Source of the DNA: Saururus chinensis
Taxonomy: Eukaryota; Streptophyta; Magnoliopsida; Piperales; Saururaceae
Length of the DNA: 64,000 bases
Direction of reading: 5' to 3'
NCBI GenBank assembly: GCA_035235625.1
Contig: CP141140.1
Location: 6,158,685-6,222,684, forward strand
In this document: piece by piece, positions 58,493 through 64,000 of the stretch
Numbering within the stretch: the first letter of the stretch is position 1
Layout: the number at the start of each line of letters is the position of its first letter
Made by a program: the position numbers and the translations under genes
Notes under the pieces: model-generated
The model's input: only the letters and a program-made list of their open reading frames with translations
Told to the model about the DNA's origin: nothing
The model's database searches: none

Positions 58493-59795
58493 GTATGTAT
58501 CCTACTGTTGTTGAAAAATCTATCTTTCTCCCTTTATTTATCTGAGTCTCACTGTTTAATAATGGACAAAACATAAATGCCATAAGATGTGTTATATCCA
58601 TGTTATAAGCAAAGGTCAAGAATGGTAATGTGTTATAAGGATGGCGTTGTAATGAGCTAGATGCGCTAGTATAGTAGTTATAATCTAAAAATGGCAGTGA
58701 GTATTGGAGATAAAGAAACAATATTCTAATTTTTACCCTATTCCTTAGGGATTTAATTATTTACAAGGCAGCTTTGGTAATCCAAGGAAGTGGAAAAATT
58801 TTCTTTTTCTTTTTTATAAACTTCCAAATCTCACCAGCAAAAGAAAAAAAAGACTATGTTCTCTTCAAATTTGGTATTTTTACATGAATGCTATCACAAG
58901 CTATTGTATCCAACAGCCAACCTTAGTTGCAGTGTAGATTTAAGTGAATGAAGAGAATATAAATTAGTTATCAAACACATTTAGCTAAAAAAAAAGTGAA
59001 TAAACACAAGGTACATGAGAAAAAAACCCAAATTATTATTTATTATGTTTTTTAATAAAATTAAAATTATTATATAATAAATTATTTTTTTTACCCACAA
59101 TCATGCCAATGACTTGGCTAAAAATGATCCCTTAACCAAATAAAAAATAATTATCAAATGACCTAAATATGTTAATTCTTTATAAATATGAATTTTTAGC
59201 TAGTTTATTTTTAAAAATATACATTAATAAAGTTTTCCAGGAAATTTTTTCAAATGAACCCCTAACCATGAAAATATTTATTTCTATGAAAATTAATTGT
59301 CTTAGAAATATAATTTTCCTAGAAAAGTTACTTTTCTTAGAAATTTTTTTTTTCCAAAACCCCTAACAGGCCCTATAGTTTTACTAGAAATGTTTTTCAG
59401 AGACAAAATGTAAACTTCTCTTCAGCCCATAGCCAAACATATGTTTGATTGATGTCAAAGAAAAAACCAAATTCGTGGGTAAGCTAATCTCTAAATCTGA
59501 TAATTCTAAAAGATTGGAGAGACAAAATAATCACATCATATACACAAAAGGCACCTGCAATGGGGCCCTCTACTCTTTTTTTTTCGGTTAGACGTACATT
59601 ATAAGTTACACTTGTTAGGATACAACATGGTTCAGGAACAGATCTTGATTTAGCACAAGCCGAACTGGCTGTATAAGCATCAGAATGAGTGCAACGAACA
59701 TCATCAACCAGGCTTTTATATTCACCAGAACGACTCATTATTTCAAGGTACCTGTGCACAATTTAAGCATGACCATGAAATTTGTTTGATTGACT

Positions 59796-61707
59796 TCAAG
59801 AAGAGATGGGCTCATATGGATAGGCCAGCCATGGGTGTCTCAGAGCTTCAGATGCAGTGGGACGTTTCTTAGGGTTTACTTCAAGGAGATGTGAAACAAA
59901 ATCAATGAAACCCTGATCACCCATTGGTAATCGGTGCCTTATAGATGTCTTCTTTGGAATTAGGTACTCAAGTCTATTTGTATCCTGAAAACGACAAAAA
60001 TTGACCAATCATAACATGCCTTTGACTGCAGTTAACAGTGACTGGCTAAAGATAGTATTTGATTCCATGAGATTAAAATCATCGAAGATGGCAAAATTGT
60101 CAGCACGAAAAATATAAGAGGAAATAATTGCTGTTTTTCATTAGTTACCGGGTTCCGTTCATAAAGCATATGATTTTTTGATAAGTACTTGTATGTGTCC
60201 CGTCCCTTGGCAAGCATATCCTGGTCAATGGGCCCTATAATTCCAATTACACGCGCAAGCAAAGTTGCTGGTGAATCATTTTGGAAGAGAACCTGCTTGA
60301 AGGTCATACACTTTCAGCAATTTATGCAGAGTTCAAATTCTTACAAAGAAAAACAAAGGGTATTACAAAATGAACAAAACCCCTATGGAATTAAAATCTA
60401 CGGAAGTGCAGACTTAAATGGTTTTCAGAGACAGCCTTCCTAAGACCCAAGCATGGCACCAGGAATGCACCTTCATAAATTCCCCTATATATATCAAACG
60501 ATAAAATCTTTGCACTAAAAGCAAACAATATGATCCGAAACTAATCTACTCAGAAAGCACAGCTGTGTTATTGGTTCAGTCAAACAGGATAGAATAGTTT
60601 TAAATGCTGTCTCGTTACTGCTATTCAAACAGTAGCAAGTATACACTAATTTTGGGCTTTATTACAACCGCTGCATCCTTGACAATATTTTACCAATCCC
60701 CTCATAACTTCAATCACCTCATAAATGATATAACTTCATGCACCCATTATATGCTCTCCATAAATCACTAAAGGTCATACAAAACCACATCTTTCACTAA
60801 ATCACTCCCAAATGTTATGAATAATATAAACACTAAATTTATGTTTCCTTTTATTTCCTACACTATTTTAGTCTGATCTGTTCGTTTTACTAGTTAGAAA
60901 CTGGAATTTGACCACTGTAGCTCAACCGATATTGATATGAGCGAATTGATTAATTGCAAAATGCCATAGACTATTAATACACTTAATTTCAAATAAATTT
61001 TGTTTTGATGATTGAACAATAAAATTCTTATATTATTGGTGACAGTTGCAACAGCTTACACTTCTTACACATGCAATTAGTAAGACGGATGTTTAGCAAA
61101 TCGTCTTACATAATCCTACTAACAGAAATATACAAGATATTTAATACTAAGAAAAGTAAGAGCTTTCAATAATTCCAAAGTCAAAACATATAGCTTAAGG
61201 GCACCGCACAACTTACATTTCCTGTGCAGAGTTCTGCCAAGATACAGCCAAGTGACCATATATCAATCTTTTTATCATATGGAAGGCCCAAAATTACCTC
61301 AGGTGCACGATAAGAGCGAGACTGTACATATGAACATAAATGATCTGTTTCAAAGCAACTACTTCCTAGGTCAATGACTTTGACTTCACATCGACTATAA
61401 CTCTTCACCAAAATATTTTCAGGTTTCAAGTCACAATGTATAAGTCCAAGCCCGTGCAGAAATTGAAGTGCCTCTAAACACTGAAGTGTAATCGACTGCA
61501 AAGGATAAATTCCTGAGATTAGTAATAAAGCTTCACAGAGAGAATAAAAACCAACCTGAATCGTCTAAAATGCATATATTACTAGCAGTATGCCCAAACC
61601 TGAAGCCTTGGCATTGTAAAATAGACTTCCCCTCCTGATTCCCTATTGAATTTGTGAAATTCATATAAGTTTGCTTTGAGAAGTTCACAGACAATCAGCA
61701 AATGCTC
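59796..61707 (-). CDS. DYRK-family protein kinase, C-terminal half (5' exons beyond the window)
   Basis: This is a dual-specificity Tyr-regulated Ser/Thr kinase of the plant DYRK group. Four in-frame exons on the - strand are 61707-61600 ([20 protein letters not shown]), 61495-61217, 60292-60149 and 59984-59796 (stop TGA), 239 residues in all. Kinase motifs in order are HCDLKPEN (catalytic loop), DLGSSCF (metal-binding DLG in place of DFG), [12 protein letters not shown] (activation loop with the DYRK-type YxQSRxYR tyrosine), [12 protein letters not shown], and [13 protein letters not shown] as the C-terminus. All junctions are GT/AG. The nucleotide-binding lobe must lie to the right of 64000, since the 2.3 kb upstream contains only repeats. 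The long open stretch at 59484-59759 is best read as 3' UTR. Confidence 0.93.
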
Positions 61708-63014
61708 CTGTCAGAAAGAAAGATGTAATACAAGCCAGTTATTGAAACTGACAGCAGAACAATTACTTTGAAATGTCATTAAAGAGACCCAGAAGAAACT
61801 CCTGAGGATAGAGACAAGAGGATAAAACTATTGACATATTAGTCTTTCTACATTAGACTAGCCATGAGCCACAGTTAAAACAGCCATTGGTTTGAACAAG
61901 ATAAGCATAGAAGCCTTTTCATATCAAATTATACTTCCAGCAACATTTAAAATTAGTTCTATGCAGCATGGCTAAATGCCACCATTATTGCTCCATATGA
62001 CTAATCTTTTATAAGTTATCGAGCTGCCGTCTTTGGAAAGATAAGAACTAAACTTTGAATTACATTTTTTGGAAGAAAGACTACCACAAGATTATTTTTT
62101 GTTTGTCAATGAGGCTGAACTAAATCCCTTAGAAAAAAAAATAGAGCATTAAAATTTGCAGCATATCAATGGTCAGATCAACTGAAGCACGTTGAAAAAC
62201 CCAAGCAAACACAAAAATTGATAAATCAAGAGTTTCTCTAGAAGTACTGAATCAAATGGGAAGCTTAGATAAAAGATCCTGAGATGTGACTGTATAAGTA
62301 AAATAGCAGTGGATTTAGTACAAAAACTAGTCAACAAACATGCATTGACATTTTTAGGTTAACATTTTTTTAAATAGGAACACAAAGTGTGGGACTTCTT
62401 AATAATAACTAGCACTCCAACCATGTGCTGAAATGCTCGTTTTTGTGAGTTATCATATGAAGTATTTTACAGGTCATTTAAGAGTAATCATGCCCAACCA
62501 TTTGTAAGCCAGCTTATGAGGTCCTCCATTTACTAGTGAATAAAGTTGCCCTAAGACTTTTTCATAGGCACAACTGCACAGGTAGCCCATAATCTTAGCT
62601 ATCTTGTGGAAAATGTGATAGGAAATTCAACCTCTTCATCCCCAGCACCATCTCTTCACTAGTAGTGTAGAGAGAAATAGACAAAGGTGTATAAACAACT
62701 CCGTCAACTAGTCTTGTCACATGATGACACACTATGGAGCCATTTGGCAATCCATTTGTGGGTGTAGGAAATGGGCTTTTAACCCCTTAGTGACAAAATT
62801 CCGTTTGGTTACACTTTTTTGTGCAAAATGTACTTTCCCTACAAATGGCCACAAATGGTTTTTGTTTGGCAACACAAATCGAATCTTTCCCCACAAATGT
62901 AAATCAATTGGCCCCGAAATCAGGAGCTGTGTTGAAAAAGGCCTCAATTCCCTTAATGGGAAAATGTACTCACAAGAACATTTGCCCATAGATGGAATCT
63001 TTTGGTAGTTGAAA
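61708..63014. other. Intron of the kinase gene, with one possible MITE
   Basis: AT-rich, with no exon recognised. A GC-richer block at about 62738-63005 has repeated ccatttgtggg / ccacaaatgg motifs in both orientations and may be a degraded MITE, but its ends are unclear. Confidence 0.45.
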
Positions 63015-63255
63015 TGAGGATGCTAAGATAGATGTGTGGGATAACTAGGAGAGATAGGAATTAGAATCTACACAAGAATTTAGCGGTAGCACCTTTAGGG
63101 GAGAAGCTTAGGGAGTGTAGATTGTGTTGGATTGTGCATGTGCAAAAAAGACCAATAGATGCTTCGGTTAGAAGGTTGGAGGGGATGTATGTATATGATG
63201 CTAAAAGTGGGAGAGGGAGACCTAAGAGAACTAGATGGAATTAATAAGAAAGGAT
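63015..63255 (+). mobile_element. RTE-type LINE C-terminal remnant
   Basis: Broken coding on the + strand resembles the end of plant RTE-type LINE proteins: MCGITRRDRN, VAPLGEKLRECRL, VHVQKRPIDASVRRLEGM, and SGRGRPKRTRW. Stops occur within it, so it is dead. It lies in the kinase gene's upstream intron or flank. Confidence 0.7.
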
Positions 63256-63316
63256 GTAACTATGTTATCTTATACGAAAGAGTTGGTATAAAATAGGCTA
63301 GAATGTGATGTAAGGT

Positions 63317-64000
63317 GTTAGCCCCTTAACTTGGCGGATGGGAAAATGGGGCAGCTACCCCCTAAACTTGGGGGCGGACAGCCAAGTATGCTTGGGCGAT
63401 GGATAGCCTAGGTAGCCCTTTGGGCACTGACAGATACTGAAGCAGCATTGGAGGTGTTCTAAACAAACTACTCGCCTTGCAAAGCAGGCTAAGGAGGAGT
63501 CCTTGCGGGGGAAAGACTCTTATGGCGAGCTGGGCCCCACACACACTTAGGGACAGACGGATAGGATTCACTTATGTAGGACAGCTGCACTCCTTGCTCG
63601 AGTAGGAGTCGAGGCAGCGAATTCCTTAGACGGGTTGGACTCTTGAAGCAGCACTATGCTGGATTCCTAGTCGAAGACGGACTCCCTACAAGTTTCCTGA
63701 TTTGGGCTGGGCAGATTGCTTGTTGGGCTGAGAGTTGGTCAGGGTGATAACTCTTGTATGGGTGGGTTATGTAACTCCTAGTAGCATAAAGACCAGCCTT
63801 TGGGCTGAAGTCTATATAAGGGAGAGAGCAAGGGCAGCCATGGCTGATTAGAGGATTGTTTTTGTTCATGCACAACGAACCAAAGTGCTGAGAGGGAGCT
63901 TTCAGCCTGGTAGATCAGCCTTTCCCTCTCCCTGCCTTGTGTATTTCGACGAACTAAAATATAGCTTGGGCGGAGCACTTGAACAAGAGACAACGACTTG
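63317..64000 (+). mobile_element. Possible LTR, cut off by the window edge
   Basis: From tgttagccccttaac at 63317 the sequence turns GC-richer. It has a tctatataaggg box at about 63810 followed by leader-like sequence, as in an LTR promoter. The right end and any coding part are outside the window. Confidence 0.35.

Larger units (their letters stand above)
56208..59373. mobile_element. TIR transposon carrying exon fragments of two host genes
   Basis: The ends are inverted repeats of about 26 bp: GGGCCTGTTAGGGGTTTCGG at 56208 and the reverse of GGGCCTGTTAGGGGTTTTGG ending at 59373. Subterminal gttagggg motifs repeat inside both ends (near 56276 and 59260). TAT flanks both sides (56205-56207, 59374-59376), a possible 3-bp duplication. 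Inside are a MYB-CC exon on the - strand (56543-56699), two adjacent RPT5 exons with their intron on the + strand (58039-58492), an unassigned GC-rich stretch (56735-56900), and intron-like DNA. There is no transposase. It is a Pack-type gene-capturing element; the superfamily is undecided (PIF/Harbinger-like by the 3-bp flank, hAT-like by the short TIR with subterminal repeats). Confidence 0.78.

Noticed and set aside
59484-59759. 91-residue open frame as an extra exon of the DYRK kinase
   Set aside because: The kinase ends at a TGA after the usual C-terminus [13 protein letters not shown]; the frame matches no kinase tail and fits 3' UTR better.

Overview
The window is nuclear DNA of a flowering plant. 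It has spliced genes with GT/AG introns, a SOS1 antiporter with its 23-exon layout, a plant-type KUP/HAK potassium transporter, a plant DYRK-type kinase, and a dense load of plant transposable elements. The long, repeat-filled introns (one of about 10.5 kb) suggest a medium to large genome. The species cannot be told from this sequence.

Layout. (1) 1-10981, + strand: a KUP/HAK/KT potassium transporter. Seven coding exons join in frame to 685 residues, with the first exon probably off the left side. Intron 2 holds an inverted-repeat element and intron 5 a whole-length Ty1/copia fossil with target duplication GTTTA. (2) 10982-13893: convergent intergenic space with a hAT-type MITE and a copia gag fossil. 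(3) 13894-40932, - strand: a complete SOS1 (NHX7-type) plasma-membrane Na+/H+ antiporter. I could place all 23 coding exons; they join in frame to 1153 residues. Its introns contain several MITEs and, in intron 11, a three-level nest: a Ty3/gypsy fossil with a hAT-like element in its 5' LTR, which itself carries a Ty1/copia fossil. (4) 41281-45751: a 4.1-kb hAT-type transposon lying 341 bp upstream of the SOS1 start codon. It carries the 3' part of a cytosolic aldehyde dehydrogenase gene (ALDH2C type), and a second MITE sits exactly on its right border. (5) 45.9-55.2 kb: a repeat sea with LINE pieces, a hairpin MITE, a 3.6-kb solo LTR and a non-autonomous LTR element. (6) 56208-59373: a second TIR transposon carrying exon pieces of two unrelated genes, a MYB-CC/PHL transcription factor and 26S proteasome ATPase RPT5. 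(7) 59796-61707, - strand: the C-terminal half of a DYRK-family kinase whose 5' exons lie beyond the right edge, followed by more repeats.

Biology. The two complete host genes both handle alkali cations: a KUP/HAK K+ transporter and the SOS1 Na+ exporter, tail to tail and 2.9 kb apart. The most unusual content is gene-fragment capture. Two separate TIR transposons carry exons of three host genes (ALDH2C, PHL2/3-like MYB-CC, RPT5), and one lies in the SOS1 promoter region. At least six insertions with 8-bp target duplications, most with TAGGG-type ends, mark repeated activity of hAT-type elements here.
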